The notes beneath the pieces were generated by a model. The model was given only the letters and a program-made list of their open reading frames with translations, was not told where the DNA came from and searched no databases. A stretch of 34,260 bases of DNA from positions 1-34,260 of the forward strand of contig JARXAK010000109.1 in assembly GCA_029865885.1 (NCBI GenBank), read 5' to 3'. This DNA is from Rhizobium sp. (GTDB lineage Bacteria; Pseudomonadota; Alphaproteobacteria; Rhizobiales; Rhizobiaceae). This document shows positions 9,077 to 17,714 of this stretch, piece by piece; the stretch's first letter is position 1; every line of letters starts with the position of its first letter. The position numbers were made by a program, and so were the translations under genes.

Positions 9077-9631
9077 TCAGGGCTGCAGGCGGCCGATAAA
9101 CTGGGCGAAGACCATCGTGCCTTCCGGCCAGGGTCCGTGGCCGGATTCTGCGTTGATGTGGCCCGATTCGCCGGCATCAATCAGGAATGAGCCCCAGGCA
9201 TTGGCGATGTCTTCGGCATGGGCGTATTCGCCAAAGGGATCGTTGCGGCTTGCGATCATGATCGACGGGAAGGGCAGGGGCAGGCGCGGATAGGGGCCGA
9301 AGGTCATCAGGTGCTTTGGGCGAATGTCCGGATTGGCGACATCCGGCGGTGCCACCAGAAAGGCGCCTGCCACCTTCTTTTTCATCTCCGGGATCGCATG
9401 CACGATCGCCGGCACGCCGAGCGAATGACCGACGAGCACAACCGGCTTGGTCGCCGCATTGACTTCTTCGGCGACGCGGGCGACCCAGTCCTCACGCACG
9501 GGCTTGGACCATTCCGTCTGCTCCACCCGCCTTGCCGTCGAGAGTTTTGACTCCCATCGGGTCTGCCAGTGGTCTGGGCCGGAATTGGTATAGCCGGGCA
9601 CGATCAGGATTTCTGCTTCTGAGACTTTCAT
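9077..9631 (-). CDS. RBBP9/YdeN-family serine hydrolase (alpha/beta hydrolase)
   Basis: The protein has 184 residues, normal for this small-hydrolase family. The N-terminus ILIVPGYTNSGPDHWQTRWE is the typical family opening. Nucleophile Ser70 lies in VGHSLGV, the acid Asp131 in ASRNDPF, and His158 in SGHINAESGHG, so the triad is complete. No signal peptide is seen, so it is cytoplasmic. The substrate is unknown; some family members are serine hydrolases of unclear physiological role. It is divergent from the tannase-like gene at 9800 (168-bp gap). The next gene downstream, GGDEF-EAL, is separated by 127 bp and probably has its own promoter. Confidence 0.92.
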   Translation of the reverse strand: MKVSEAEILIVPGYTNSGPDHWQTRWESKLSTARRVEQTEWSKPVREDWVARVAEEVNAATKPVVLVGHSLGVPAIVHAIPEMKKKVAGAFLVAPPDVANPDIRPKHLMTFGPYPRLPLPFPSIMIASRNDPFGEYAHAEDIANAWGSFLIDAGESGHINAESGHGPWPEGTMVFAQFIGRLQP

Positions 9632-9799
9632 GGCCTCTTTCTGCTGTCCCGTTGTGGCGACGTCAAGATTTGGTCGCGGTAGCTGATCCAGAAAAATAAT
9701 ACGTGATGCATACTAGTTTGCATTTATCCTCGGTGTTACGATCTCTTTGTCTCTGGATCGGGAGGAGATCGGTCCGGACATTTATCGGGAGGATTTTTC

Positions 9800-11458
9800 A
9801 TGAAGCACGTCCATTTGACGGCTGCGGCAACGCTGTTGCTGTGGCTCGATCCGTCGGCTGCGAAGGCAGCCGTCGCCTGCGCCGACATCGCCAGTTCTGG
9901 CAACCATCCATCCTCTGTCACGATTAGCGAGGCCGTCGAGACGGCCCCCAGCGAAGAGGTACCGGTCGCCCATTGCCTTGTCAGGGGAAAGACCGCTGAC
10001 AGGCAGGGGATCGACGGCAAGACCTATGCGATCCGCTTCGAGTTGCGGCTGCCCGTCGCCTGGAACGAGCGTTTCGTCCATCAGTTCAATGGCGGCAATG
10101 ACGGCGCTGTGGTGCCGGCTCTTGGACCTCTTCTGGGTGGCCGGAAAAGCGAAACGGCCCTGGGACGCGGTTATGCCGTGGTGTCCAGCGATGCCGGCCA
10201 TGATGGCAAGGCCAATCCGGACAGGGGACTTGCCGGTGGAGCTGCCTTTGGTTTCGATCCTGAGGCCCGCCGCGACTACGGCTATGGTGCCGTTGCAACG
10301 CTGCAGCCGATTGCGGAGCAGATCGTCGAGACCCATTATGGCAAGCCGATCGCCTTTCGCTACGGGATTGGCAGTTCCAATGGCGGACGGCACGGGATGA
10401 TGGCTGCCGAGCGGATGCCCGAGGTTTTCGACGGGCTGCTGGTCGGATATCCGGGCTTCAATCTGCCCAAGGCGGCAGTCCAGCACGCGCTCGACATCCA
10501 GGCCTGGTCGAAGGTCGATAGCGATATTGCCAAGGCCTTCAGCCGCGACGACCTGAAGCTCGTGGCAGACGGGGTGCTTGCCGCCTGCGACAGTCTCGAC
10601 GGCGTCTCTGACGGCATCGTTGCGGATGCCGACGCCTGCGAAACGACATTCAAGATCGAGGCGCTGGCCTGCCAGAGCGGGGCAAATTCAGGCTGCCTTC
10701 GCCAAGAGCAGATCGACGCGCTTCAGACCTCCGTTGCAGGGCCGAAGGATGCGGACGACAAAGCGCTCTACAACCGCTGGATCTTCGACACCGGCATGGC
10801 ATCCGGCAACTGGCGGACCTGGAAAATCGAAAGCCGGAACGAAGCCTGGGGCATGAAGCCGATCATCGGGGTGATGGGCGCCTCGTCGCTGGCGCAGGTC
10901 TTCACCACGCCGCCGACGGCGGTGGGTGGCACGCCTGAGGAGTTGATCGCCTTCCTCAGGGATTTTGACATCGCCCGTGACGGAGCGAAGGTGTCCGCCA
11001 CCGAGGGGGCCTTTACGGAATCCGCCCTGGATTTCATGGTGCCGCCGGGGGCTGCCGATCCACGTCTTGATGCCTTCCGGCAGGCGGGCCACAAGATGAT
11101 CGTGTTTCATGGCAATTCCGACCCGGTCTTCTCGGTCGTCGATACGCTCGACTGGTATCGCAAGCTTGATGCCAACAATGATGGCAAGGCGGCGGACTTC
11201 GTGCAGCTCTACCGGGTCCCGGGCATGCCGCATGGGGCGGGTGGTCCGAGCTTCAACGATTTCGACTTCTTCACGCCGCTGGTCGATTGGGTTGAAGGTG
11301 GCAAGCAACCGGCAGGGATTGCGGCGGGTGTCACTGAAGACAACAAGGAGGCGGCTTCGTTGGGCGGGAAGCGTTTCCTGTATTGCCCTTATCCGTCCGT
11401 GACCCGCGCCGGCAGCGATGCCGCCGCCGAAGGTGAAGCGCGGTATACCTGCCGCTGA
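9800..11458 (+). CDS. Secreted tannase/feruloyl esterase family protein
   Basis: This is a 552-residue protein with a signal peptide (hydrophobic 6-18, cleavage likely after AKA at about 23), so it is periplasmic or secreted. It fits the tannase/feruloyl esterase family: Ser193 in GIGSSNGGRHG, Asp441 in GNSDPVF, His478 in VPGMPHGAGG, and a lid/calcium-binding region DSLDGVSDGIVADADAC (264-280). Relatives cleave gallate or ferulate esters of plant phenolics. Family enzymes usually have a Cys next to both the Ser and the His (CS-D-HC motif); here these are Ser192 and Gly479, so that disulfide is absent. GGGAGGA lies 6 bp before the ATG. A strong hairpin follows the stop. Substrate uncertain. 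Confidence 0.88.
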   Translation: MKHVHLTAAATLLLWLDPSAAKAAVACADIASSGNHPSSVTISEAVETAPSEEVPVAHCLVRGKTADRQGIDGKTYAIRFELRLPVAWNERFVHQFNGGNDGAVVPALGPLLGGRKSETALGRGYAVVSSDAGHDGKANPDRGLAGGAAFGFDPEARRDYGYGAVATLQPIAEQIVETHYGKPIAFRYGIGSSNGGRHGMMAAERMPEVFDGLLVGYPGFNLPKAAVQHALDIQAWSKVDSDIAKAFSRDDLKLVADGVLAACDSLDGVSDGIVADADACETTFKIEALACQSGANSGCLRQEQIDALQTSVAGPKDADDKALYNRWIFDTGMASGNWRTWKIESRNEAWGMKPIIGVMGASSLAQVFTTPPTAVGGTPEELIAFLRDFDIARDGAKVSATEGAFTESALDFMVPPGAADPRLDAFRQAGHKMIVFHGNSDPVFSVVDTLDWYRKLDANNDGKAADFVQLYRVPGMPHGAGGPSFNDFDFFTPLVDWVEGGKQPAGIAAGVTEDNKEAASLGGKRFLYCPYPSVTRAGSDAAAEGEARYTCR

Positions 11459-11467
11459 TCCGTCTGC

Positions 11468-11501
11468 GCCCCGGCAGCCCGATGCCATCGGCTGCCGGGG
11501 C
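11468..11501 (+). terminator. Strong hairpin after the tannase-like gene (possible terminator)
   Basis: GCCCCGGCAGCC (11468-11479) and GGCTGCCGGGGC (11490-11501) form a perfect 12-bp GC-rich stem with a 10-base loop, 9 bp after the stop codon. No T-run follows, so it may act as an RNA 3'-end protector or a weak terminator. Confidence 0.6.
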
Positions 11502-11707
11502 CTTCACGGCTTCGTGCGCATCGAGCGCGCGACACGTCGGTTGTTAGCTGATAAACTCATTACCTAATGATCTATGTTGCCGCACGACCCGATTGGCTAT
11601 GCGGCAATGATCTTTACGGCGCGTCGTCGCGACCGATCCGGCTCCGATGTCGCCCGCGCATTTCACTTTACAGCTTGCAGACCCTGTTGTTTGAGGAGGA
11701 AGTGAGA

Positions 11708-12499
11708 ATGTCGACGTTCCATGTGATGACCGATGCCAGTGGCGCCATATCGCGGCCCAATATACGCCAGGTCGCTGTTTCCGATGTCTTCGGGGCGCTG
11801 CGCGATGGTTATGAGGACTTTCGCGAAAAGCCTTCGCATTACGCCTTCGTGGCGCTGATCTATCCGATTGCAGGTGCTCTGATGATCGGCTGGAGTGCCG
11901 GCGTCGAACTGTTGCCGATGATCTATCCGTTGCTGACCGGCTTTGCACTGCTCGGGCCGCTTCTCGCGCTGGGACTGATGGAAATCAGTCGCCGGCGCGA
12001 ACTTGGTCAGCCGGCTGATTGGTCAAACGTGCTCGATCTCGTCAAGTCACCCTCTTTGCCGGCGCTCCTGATGATGAGCGCCTATCTCGTCACACTGTTC
12101 ATGATCTGGCTGGTGGTGTCGCGCGGGCTTTATCTCTCGATGATCGGGGACTATCCAGCGCCGGGCGTGTTCGCGTTCGCCAGCGGCGTCTTCGATCAAC
12201 CCGGTGCCTGGGCCTTCCTGTTCTGGAGCAATTTCATCGGCTTCGTTCTGGCGCTCATCGCGCTGGTGATCAGCCTGGTGGCGTTCCCGATGCTGCTTGA
12301 CCGGGACTGCGGTGCAGCGGCGGCTGTCGGCACCTCCGTGCGGGCGAGCCTTGCCAATCCCGTGCCGGTTGCCGTCTGGGGCCTCATGGTCGCGAGCCTG
12401 CTCGCCATCGGCATGGCGACCCTGATGGTGGGGCTCGTGCTGATCGTTCCAATCCTGGGGCATGCGACCTGGCATTTCTATCGCCGGCTGGTGGTCTAG
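11708..12499 (+). CDS. DUF2189 family integral membrane protein
   Basis: The protein has 263 residues from the ATG at 11708, chosen because GAGGAGGA (11693-11700) is 7 bp upstream. The N-terminal 40 residues are soluble, with the family-typical VSDVFGALRDGYEDFREKPSHY. About six hydrophobic segments follow (roughly 45-62, 67-86, 112-137, 163-190, 193-205 and 223-250), ending in GHATWHFYRRLV as in other DUF2189 members. It is an inner-membrane protein of unknown function. It stands alone on the plus strand and converges with the small membrane gene at 12504, with 4 bp between stops. No promoter motif is clear in the 206 bp after the hairpin at 11468. Confidence 0.88.
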   Translation: MSTFHVMTDASGAISRPNIRQVAVSDVFGALRDGYEDFREKPSHYAFVALIYPIAGALMIGWSAGVELLPMIYPLLTGFALLGPLLALGLMEISRRRELGQPADWSNVLDLVKSPSLPALLMMSAYLVTLFMIWLVVSRGLYLSMIGDYPAPGVFAFASGVFDQPGAWAFLFWSNFIGFVLALIALVISLVAFPMLLDRDCGAAAAVGTSVRASLANPVPVAVWGLMVASLLAIGMATLMVGLVLIVPILGHATWHFYRRLVV

Positions 12500-12503
12500 G
12501 ACC

Positions 12504-12794
12504 TCAGGTGCGGGTCACGCCATAAAGGGCAATGGCGAACAGAGCCAAGGCGAGAGGTCTGATCCACCGTCCTCTCGTTTTGCCCAGTGCGGCGAGCCAG
12601 GCGCTCGCAGCCAGAGCGGCGGCCAGACAGAGTGCTGCGACGAGGTCCCGGCTGCCGTCGGTCTCGATTGCGGCGGTTTGAATGGCCGGGTCGATGTCTA
12701 AGATCCAGTCGTAGCGGCTTCCGCCGAGAAGCCAGATGCCCAGTAGCGCCAGCACGTAGAGCGCAATTGCTGCCAGACGCGACAGGTATGTCAT
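12504..12794 (-). CDS. Small three-helix membrane protein, function unknown
   Basis: This is a 96-residue protein. Three hydrophobic segments are visible: about 6-24 (LAAIALYVLALLGIWLLGG), 51-71 (LVAALCLAAALAASAWLAALG) and 77-94 (WIRPLALALFAIALYGV). An acidic loop lies between the first two (DWILDIDPAIQTAAIETDGS). CAGGGA precedes the ATG at 12794. It lies downstream of purB on the same strand, but a terminator-like hairpin stands between them, so it may be transcribed mainly from its own promoter or by read-through. I do not recognise the family. Confidence 0.65.
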   Translation of the reverse strand: MTYLSRLAAIALYVLALLGIWLLGGSRYDWILDIDPAIQTAAIETDGSRDLVAALCLAAALAASAWLAALGKTRGRWIRPLALALFAIALYGVTRT

Positions 12795-12820
12795 GTCGAG
12801 GTCCCTGCGTCGAAAACAGA

Positions 12821-12846
12821 TCGGGCGCGGCCTGGACCGCGCCCGA
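12821..12846 (-). terminator. Terminator hairpin after purB
   Basis: TCGGGCGCGG (12821-12830) and CCGCGCCCGA (12837-12846) form a perfect 10-bp GC-rich stem with a 6-base loop. On the minus strand it lies 29 bp after the purB stop and is followed by TCTGTTTTC, a T-rich but interrupted tail. Confidence 0.7.
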
Positions 12847-12875
12847 ATTCAAGCGTATCGCGCTGCCGCGACCTA

Positions 12876-14177
12876 TTAGCCGAAGACGCGATTGAAGATC
12901 GTGTCGACATGCTTGGTATGATAGCCAAGGTCGAATTTTTCGCGGATGTCCTCTTCCGAAAGGGCCGCGCGCACCTCTTCGTCGCCGAGCAGTTCTTCCA
13001 GGAAGTCTGCACCCTTTTCCCAGACCTTCATCGCATTGCGCTGCACGAGGCGGTAGCTGTCCTCACGCGAGACGCCGGCTTGCGTCAGCGCCAGAAGCAC
13101 CCGCTGGCTCATGACCAGGCCCTTGAACTTGTTCATGTTCTTCAACATGTTCTCGGGGTAGATCACGAGCTTTTCGATGACGCCTGCCAGACGGTTGAGG
13201 GCAAAGTCGAGGGTGATCGTGGTATCAGGGCCGATGGCGCGCTCAACGCTCGAATGGCTGATGTCACGCTCGTGCCACAGGGCGACGTTTTCCATGGCCG
13301 GGACCACCGACATGCGCACGAGGCGGGCAAGGCCGGTCAGGTTTTCGGTCAGAACCGGGTTGCGCTTGTGCGGCATGGCCGACGAGCCCTTCTGGCCCGG
13401 CGAGAAGAACTCTTCCGCTTCCAGCACTTCCGTGCGCTGCATGTGGCGGATTTCGATCGCGACGTTTTCGATCGACGAGGCGATGACGCCGAGCGTGGCG
13501 AAGAACATCGCGTGACGGTCGCGCGGGATGACCTGCGTCGAGATCGGCTCCGGCACGAGGCCAAGCTTTGCGCAGACATGCTCTTCGACGCGCGGATCGA
13601 TATTGGCGAAGGTGCCGACGGCGCCAGAGATCGCGCCGGTTGCCACTTCCGCACGGGCGTTGACCAGACGGTCACGGTTGCGGGCCATCTCGGCATAGAA
13701 GCGGGCAAAGGTCAGGCCCATGGTCGTCGGCTCGGCATGAATGCCGTGGCTGCGACCGATGCGGACCGTATCCTTGTGTTCGAAGGCGCGGGCCTTCAGG
13801 GCTGCCAGAACACGGTCCATGTCGGCGATCAGGATGTCGGCGGCGCGGACCAGCTGGATGTTGAGCGTCGTGTCGAGCACGTCTGATGACGTCATGCCCT
13901 GGTGGACGAAGCGGCTATCCGGGCCGATGAATTCGGCGAGATGCGTCAGGAAGGCGATGACGTCATGTTTGGTGACGGCTTCGATCTCGTCGATGCGGGC
14001 GACGTCGAATTCGGCCGGGCCACCCTTTTCCCAGATGGTGCGGGCGGATTCCTTCGGGATCACGCCGAGATCGGCGAGTGCGTCGCAGGCATGGGCCTCG
14101 ATCTCGAACCAGATGCGGAACTTGGTTTCGGGGGACCAGATGGCGACCATTTCGGGCCGGGAGTAACGCGGGATCAT
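12876..14177 (-). CDS. purB: Adenylosuccinate lyase
   Basis: PurB splits SAICAR to AICAR plus fumarate, and adenylosuccinate to AMP plus fumarate, in purine synthesis. The protein has 433 residues. It belongs to the fumarase/aspartase superfamily. The N-terminus MIPRYSRPEMVAIWSPETKF is typical. HQGMTSSDV (92-100) and GRSHGIHAEPTT (141-152, with catalytic His) are present. The mobile-loop signature GSSAMPHKRNP (264-274) supplies the catalytic Ser. The ATG is at 14177. It follows rpe and a membrane gene on the same strand and ends at a strong hairpin. Together with purC, purS, purQ and purL it is the fifth purine gene in the window, but in a separate transcription unit. Confidence 0.98.
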   Translation of the reverse strand: MIPRYSRPEMVAIWSPETKFRIWFEIEAHACDALADLGVIPKESARTIWEKGGPAEFDVARIDEIEAVTKHDVIAFLTHLAEFIGPDSRFVHQGMTSSDVLDTTLNIQLVRAADILIADMDRVLAALKARAFEHKDTVRIGRSHGIHAEPTTMGLTFARFYAEMARNRDRLVNARAEVATGAISGAVGTFANIDPRVEEHVCAKLGLVPEPISTQVIPRDRHAMFFATLGVIASSIENVAIEIRHMQRTEVLEAEEFFSPGQKGSSAMPHKRNPVLTENLTGLARLVRMSVVPAMENVALWHERDISHSSVERAIGPDTTITLDFALNRLAGVIEKLVIYPENMLKNMNKFKGLVMSQRVLLALTQAGVSREDSYRLVQRNAMKVWEKGADFLEELLGDEEVRAALSEEDIREKFDLGYHTKHVDTIFNRVFG

Positions 14178-14238
14178 CGGGCTTGTCTTTCGTTGGACTG
14201 GAAAATCTGGCCCCCCTTAGCAAAGTGGGGCGGCAAGC

Positions 14239-14763
14239 TCAACGGCTGCGGCGGGCCATGACCACGCTCACCACCATAAGCAGGGCCAGTCCGGCGGGCA
14301 GAAGGTGGCGAACGCCGAGGACGGCGAATTGGTAAAGTGCCGATGCCGTCGTGAAAATCTGCTGGTAAACCCAGATGCGTGACGGGAAGGGCGCGTGCCA
14401 GTGGGCATAGAGGGTCCGGTAGTGCAGGGCATAGACCCCGGCGGTCGCTCCGACCGTCACCAGACCAAGCAGAAGCAGCCAGGCCGCGAGAACGGTCTGT
14501 GGTGGCCGTCGATGGCTTGTCAGATGGATGAGCGGCAGCGCCAAGAACCAGCCAAGCATGCCACCCGCAGCGTAGATCAATGTCAGCGCCACGTCATGGC
14601 TGCTGGTTGCGCGACCGAAGATGTGAACGGACAGCTGGAAACTGAGCGCCATGGCGATGCTCCAGGCGATTGTCCCGCCAAGCCAGAAGCCGGTTGGCGG
14701 CACCAGACGAGCGCTGCGGCGCTCTGATCCTGATGGCGAGAGAGAGGCGCGCGTCGCGTTCAA
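14239..14763 (-). CDS. Four-helix integral membrane protein, function unknown
   Basis: The protein has about 174 residues if it starts at the TTG at 14763, which has GGGAGGGA and AGGA upstream. The first in-frame ATG lies inside the first membrane helix, so a TTG or nearby alternative start is needed. Membrane segments are at about 27-48 (FWLGGTIAWSIAMALSFQLSV), 58-79, 91-112 (VLAAWLLLLGLVTVGATAGV) and 150-168, with a His/Trp-rich loop YRTLYAHWHAPFPSR before the last. It lies between rpe and purB on the same strand, 35 bp after rpe and 61 bp before purB, suggesting co-transcription. The family is not recognised. Confidence 0.65.
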   Translation of the reverse strand: MNATRASLSPSGSERRSARLVPPTGFWLGGTIAWSIAMALSFQLSVHIFGRATSSHDVALTLIYAAGGMLGWFLALPLIHLTSHRRPPQTVLAAWLLLLGLVTVGATAGVYALHYRTLYAHWHAPFPSRIWVYQQIFTTASALYQFAVLGVRHLLPAGLALLMVVSVVMARRSR

Positions 14764-14798
14764 CTGTCCTGATCCCTCCCGCCGCGCTTTGCGATCTG

Positions 14799-15476
14799 TC
14801 AGCCGCGTCCGGATTCCGCTGCCTTGCGCAGAGTGTCGACCGTCTTGCGGTAGTCGTCAACGCCCTTGCCCTTGAAGATCGCCGAGCCTGCGACGAGGGC
14901 GTTGGCGCCGGCCCTGGCGATCTCTTCGGCATTGTCCGCCGTCACCCCACCGTCGACTTCCAGATCGATCGGCCGGTTGCCGATCAGCGCCTTGGCCTTG
15001 GCGATCTTGTCGGTCATGGCGGGAATGTATTTCTGGCCGCCGAAGCCGGGATTGACGCTCATGATCAGGATCAGGTCGAGATCGTCCATGACATGCTCAA
15101 GGACCGAAAGCGGGGTTGCCGGATTGAGCGAGACACCGGCTTTCTTGCCAAGCGACCGGATGGTCTGCAGCGAACGGTGCAGATGCGGACCGGCTTCGGC
15201 ATGCACCGTGATGATGTCGCAGCCGGCATCGGCGAAGGCGGCGAGATAGGGATCGGCAGGCGCTATCATCAGGTGGCAGTCAAAGACCGCCTTGGTCCAG
15301 GGCCGCAGCGCCTTGATGATGGCAGGGCCGAAGGAGATGTTCGGCACGAAATGCCCGTCCATCACGTCGAGATGCACCCATTCGGCGCCGGCGTCTACGA
15401 CATCGCGCACTTCCTCACCAAGGCGGGAGAAATCGGCGGCGAGAATGGAGGGCGAAATCAGCAGCGGGCGGGTCAT
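14799..15476 (-). CDS. rpe: Ribulose-phosphate 3-epimerase
   Basis: Rpe interconverts ribulose 5-phosphate and xylulose 5-phosphate in the pentose phosphate and Calvin pathways. The protein has 225 residues, the usual length, from the ATG at 15476 with GAGGAA upstream; the frame remains open further upstream but without family similarity. It is a TIM barrel with metal ligands His35, Asp37 (VHLDVMDGHFVPN), His68 (DCHLM) and Asp175 (EVDGG). The phosphate-binding loop SVNPGFGGQ is at 140-148. It is the first gene of a minus-strand group with a membrane gene and purB, supplying pentose phosphate metabolism next to a purine gene. All catalytic residues are present. Confidence 0.97.
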   Translation of the reverse strand: MTRPLLISPSILAADFSRLGEEVRDVVDAGAEWVHLDVMDGHFVPNISFGPAIIKALRPWTKAVFDCHLMIAPADPYLAAFADAGCDIITVHAEAGPHLHRSLQTIRSLGKKAGVSLNPATPLSVLEHVMDDLDLILIMSVNPGFGGQKYIPAMTDKIAKAKALIGNRPIDLEVDGGVTADNAEEIARAGANALVAGSAIFKGKGVDDYRKTVDTLRKAAESGRG

Positions 15477-15690
15477 TGATGGTTCCTCGCAGGGCAGGAC
15501 GATTGCGGACCCGTCTTCACATCCTTCGCGTGATCTACGGGGCGATTGTTCGGCGTCCGCATAGCACCGGCCACCGTGAGCGGCAACCATGCCTTCGGTG
15601 AGAAGATGCCGCTTGATCATGGATGGCCCTTGACGATCGATGTCGCTCGCTCCATCCCTCGGACAATGCACAGCAGTCTGGGAGGACGAT

Positions 15691-16455
15691 ATGGCCAAAT
15701 TCGCTGTAATCACCGGTGGCAGTTCGGGCATCGGCCGTCATTTGGTCTCGGCCTTCGTGCGCGACGGCTATGACGTCGCCTTCACCCATCTCGGCCAGGG
15801 CGATGCCGCAGCCGAGGTCGAGGCCGAAGCGGCAGCGCTCGGCGGTCGCGCGGTTGGCCGGGAATGCGAGGTGGCCAACAGCGCTGCCATCGAGGCTTTC
15901 CTCGATGAGGTCATCGGCTGGGTGGGCCAAGTGCCCGATGTTCTCGTCAACAATGCCGGCATCCAGACCTGGGCCTCGATGCTCGAGCTCTCCGAAGAGC
16001 GCTGGGATGCGGTCATCAGCACCAATCTCAAGGGTACGTTCCTCAACACCCAGCGGGTGGCGCGCCGCATGGTCGAGGCCGGCAAGGGCGGTTCGATCAT
16101 CAATCTCGGTTCCGGCTGCAACAAACACGCCTTTCCAAAGCTGGTCGATTACACGGCTTCGAAGGGCGGCATCGAGCAACTGACCAAGGTGTCCGCCGTC
16201 GAGCTCGGGCCGCACCAGATCCGGGTCAACTGCGTGGCGCCCGGTGCCATTGAGACGGCCCGCACCCAGGCCGAGGCTCCCGACTATGCCAAGACCTGGG
16301 GAGACGTCACACCGCTCCGCCGTGTCGGCACGCCCGAGGATATCGCCGGTCCCATCCTGTTTCTCGCCGGTCCGCAATCGGCCTTCGTCACCGGCCAGAC
16401 CATCTGGGTGGATGGCGGCGTGTTCAGCCAGGCCTTCTGGCCCTACCGGGATTGA
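15691..16455 (+). CDS. Short-chain dehydrogenase/reductase (SDR)
   Basis: The protein has 254 residues from the ATG at 15691 with GGGAGGA just upstream. Classical SDR motifs: TGGSSGIG (8-15) for NAD(P) binding, NNAG (87-90), and catalytic Ser141, Tyr154 and Lys158 (YTASK). VNCVAPGAIET (about 178-188) and the C-terminal WVDGGVFSQ are typical of the glucose 1-dehydrogenase/3-oxoacyl-ACP reductase-like subgroup. The C-terminal AFWPYRD is shared with sugar dehydrogenase-like members, but the substrate cannot be read. It is divergent from rpe (214-bp gap) and converges with the binding-protein gene at 16462, 6 bp away. Confidence 0.93.
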   Translation: MAKFAVITGGSSGIGRHLVSAFVRDGYDVAFTHLGQGDAAAEVEAEAAALGGRAVGRECEVANSAAIEAFLDEVIGWVGQVPDVLVNNAGIQTWASMLELSEERWDAVISTNLKGTFLNTQRVARRMVEAGKGGSIINLGSGCNKHAFPKLVDYTASKGGIEQLTKVSAVELGPHQIRVNCVAPGAIETARTQAEAPDYAKTWGDVTPLRRVGTPEDIAGPILFLAGPQSAFVTGQTIWVDGGVFSQAFWPYRD

Positions 16456-16461
16456 AGCCGC

Positions 16462-17556
16462 TTACTGCGTCTTGTCGGGAACGGCCACGAACCTGTCACC
16501 CCGCCATTCCAGCAGGCGATATGGGTTTTCGGTCAGTTCGTGATCCTCGCCGAAGGTGATCGGGCCAAGGGCGGTCTCGAAGGTCGTGCCAACAAGAGCA
16601 TCGCTTATCGGCGTTCCCATGGCTGTCGAAATGCCCCAGGCATCCGCAAGGATGGTGACGGCGGCATGGGCCGGCAGCACGTAGCCTTCCGGCGCGACCT
16701 TTGCTGTCGCCAAGTCTGCCGCGAGCGCCGGTGCCGATGGTCCCTCCGGTGTCTCGACGAGACCAACGGCCAGGACCCCATCCTCAAGCGGAACGGGTTC
16801 GTCGGCAGCGCGCATGGCTTCGCCGCCCAGCAATGTCAGTGACAGGGCCTCCGCCTTCGCATCGCGCGCGATGATCGCGGCGTCGTTGCGGTCGCCGCCG
16901 ACAAAGGCATGGGTGATGCCGGCAGTCTTGAGGCGGCGGATCAGCGTCAATTGCTGCTCCTGGCCTGGCCTGAAGGTGTCGATGAAGGCGGGTTTCAGGC
17001 CGCGTTCCTCCAGGCTGATGCGGATCGCTTCGGTCAGTTCGCGGCCCCGGATCGTGCCGTCTTCCAGAAGCGCCACAGGTTCGCCGGCCCAGTCGCTGAG
17101 GATGATGTCGGAAAGCTTTGCTGCCTCCTGGTCGCCATTCGGCGCCAGGCGGTAAAGCGGCCAGCCTTCCTTGATTGCGTCTTCCATGACGCCTTTCCAG
17201 CGGACCGACAGCGTGAAGGCGGGGATGCTCGCCTCGACAAGTCCGGGCAGGGCCTCTTTCAGGCTTTCGCTGCAGAGGAAGCCGATCGCCGCCTTGGCGC
17301 CTGCGGCGGTGATGGCATCGGCCACCGCCTTGCCACTGCCCTCGCTGCAGCTCTCGTCGATGGCGACAATGGCGATCGACAGCTTCTCGGCTGCGAGCTC
17401 TGCGCCCTGACGCACCTGGTCGCCGAGAATGGCATAGGGGCCGGTCTTGGGTGCCACGACGGCGAGTTTGAGCTCCGCCGCCGTCGTCGGGCCTGCGCCC
17501 AGCACCAGCAGAAGAGGGATCGAGAGCCAGGATGTCAGAGGTCGGCTTTGGGTCAT
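16462..17556 (-). CDS. Branched-chain amino acid-type ABC transporter periplasmic binding protein
   Basis: The protein has 364 residues and a signal peptide (hydrophobic 8-24, cleavage near TTA-A at 25-27), so it is periplasmic. It has the type I periplasmic-binding fold of the LivJ/LivK family. The opening LKLAVVAPKTGPYAILGDQVRQGAELA matches the ligand-proximal N-lobe, and there is a Cys pair at about 69 and 94 (DESCSEGSG, IGFLCSES). No permease or ATPase gene is next to it, so it is an orphan binding protein here. It may serve a transporter elsewhere or act in sensing. It is divergent from the flavin reductase-led operon (158-bp gap). The ligand is unknown; an amino acid or similar small molecule is likely. 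Confidence 0.9.
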   Translation of the reverse strand: MTQSRPLTSWLSIPLLLVLGAGPTTAAELKLAVVAPKTGPYAILGDQVRQGAELAAEKLSIAIVAIDESCSEGSGKAVADAITAAGAKAAIGFLCSESLKEALPGLVEASIPAFTLSVRWKGVMEDAIKEGWPLYRLAPNGDQEAAKLSDIILSDWAGEPVALLEDGTIRGRELTEAIRISLEERGLKPAFIDTFRPGQEQQLTLIRRLKTAGITHAFVGGDRNDAAIIARDAKAEALSLTLLGGEAMRAADEPVPLEDGVLAVGLVETPEGPSAPALAADLATAKVAPEGYVLPAHAAVTILADAWGISTAMGTPISDALVGTTFETALGPITFGEDHELTENPYRLLEWRGDRFVAVPDKTQ

Positions 17557-17714
17557 GGCGCGATCCTAGCCGAAAGCGCAGGCGATTGGAAATGCTGGCT
17601 TTCCTCCCTCTGGCCAGGGCCGTGACCGAAATCGTCATGGCGTTGTGGAAAAGATAGGACCTGCGGCCCATATTGCGGTGTCGTGAGGGGAAGATTGCCA
17701 GGGGAGACGTCGGT

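Noticed and set aside
14799-15731. Longer form of Rpe starting at 15731
   Set aside because: The extra 85 residues have no similarity to Rpe; the ATG at 15476 has a ribosome site and gives the normal length.
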